Of a stretch of DNA of 6,613 nt, positions 6,334-6,613 are shown one piece after another. This stretch comes from Verrucomicrobiota bacterium (GTDB lineage Bacteria > Verrucomicrobiota > Verrucomicrobiia > Chthoniobacterales > UBA10450): NCBI GenBank assembly GCA_003218815.1, contig QHON01000189.1, positions 1-6,613 on the forward strand, given 5' to 3'. The stretch's first letter is position 1; the number at the start of each line of letters is the position of its first letter. Under the pieces are notes generated by a model, which saw only the letters and a list, made by a program, of their open reading frames with translations, made no database searches and was not told where the DNA came from. A program made the position numbers and the translations under genes.

Positions 6334-6613
6334 CGCGCGTTAATCGGAATACAGTCCATTCATCCATCGGTTTCGCACCGAGCTTGCGATAAAATTGGAT
6401 CGCAGGGTCGTTCCAATTGAGGACGGCCCATTCCATTCGACCGCAACAGCGCTCGCGCGCAATCTTTGCCAGCTGCACAAGCAGGGCGCGACCATAGCCT
6501 TTTCCGCGGGCTTCTGGCTTCACGAACAAATCTTCAAGATAAAGGCCTGGGCGACCGAGCCATGTCGAAAAATTGTGAAAGAAAACCGCAAATCCAACCG
6601 GCGTTTCGTTTTC
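6281..6613 (-). CDS. GNAT family N-acetyltransferase, spermidine/diamine (SSAT-like) type, 5' end cut by the window edge
   Basis: The C-terminal 110 residues are visible; the frame is open to the right edge, so roughly the first 50 residues of a typical 150-170-residue enzyme are missing. The visible part starts with a PVGFAVFF strand, then LGRPGLYLEDLFVKPE, which resembles spermidine/thialysine N-acetyltransferases. The acetyl-CoA-binding loop R-G-K-G-Y-G follows in EARGKGYGRALL. The segment NWNDPAIQFYRKLGA contains the Tyr (codon 6391-6389) that aligns with the proposed catalytic tyrosine of human SSAT1, and DEWTVFRLT matches the family's C-terminal strand. It probably transfers acetyl from acetyl-CoA to a polyamine or related primary amine in the cytoplasm; exact substrate unknown. 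The last residues (after LAE) are a Glu/Gln-rich tail encoded in the repeat tract. It lies just upstream of the GH15 gene on the same strand, probably in one transcript. Confidence 0.88.
   Translation of the reverse strand, partial: ENETPVGFAVFFHNFSTWLGRPGLYLEDLFVKPEARGKGYGRALLVQLAKIARERCCGRMEWAVLNWNDPAIQFYRKLGAKPMDEWTVFRLTRDGIARLAETEQVEQEQE

Overview
This window looks like an ordinary stretch of chromosome from a free-living, Gram-negative-type bacterium with mid-range GC (roughly mid-50s percent by eye). Gene content and style (a DUF255 thioredoxin protein, paired CNNM/CorC proteins, a trehalase-like GH15 enzyme, a spermidine-acetyltransferase-like GNAT) would fit a soil bacterium such as a verrucomicrobium or acidobacterium. 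That placement is an impression only, because there is no rRNA or other phylogenetic marker. I found no tRNA, rRNA, CRISPR array, insertion sequence, phage gene or attachment site.

Layout from left to right: (1) 1-734, minus strand: the N-terminal part of a DUF255/YyaL-type thioredoxin-fold protein with a possible signal peptide; it runs off the left edge. (2) 735-832: a divergent intergenic region. (3) 833-1570, plus: a TauE/SafE permease, ending in a hairpin that contains its own stop codon. (4) 1615-2091, minus: a small DUF309 protein, convergent with the permease. (5) 2092-2216: a divergent region holding three copies of a heptamer and a strong imperfect hairpin. (6) 2217-4468, plus: two CNNM/CorC-family membrane proteins in tandem, joined by an ATGA overlap and so probably translationally coupled. 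(7) 4465-6333, minus: a GH15 glucoamylase/trehalase-like enzyme whose stop codon overlaps the stop of the second CNNM gene within one TTAA. (8) 6281-6613, minus: a GNAT acetyltransferase of the spermidine/diamine type, cut by the right edge and overlapping the start of the GH15 gene.

The genes do not form one pathway. The clearest functional unit is the CNNM pair: one full-length protein (membrane domain, CBS pair, CorC_HlyC domain) and one shorter protein without the C-terminal domain. Both have changed residues where the family usually carries conserved polar and acidic membrane residues, so a heteromeric, functionally altered transporter or regulator is a reasonable hypothesis. GNAT and GH15 are probably co-transcribed, but I see no metabolic link between them. 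I see no convincing previously undescribed system. The most useful leads are the CNNM pair, its structured upstream region, and the small leader reading frame before the DUF255 gene.
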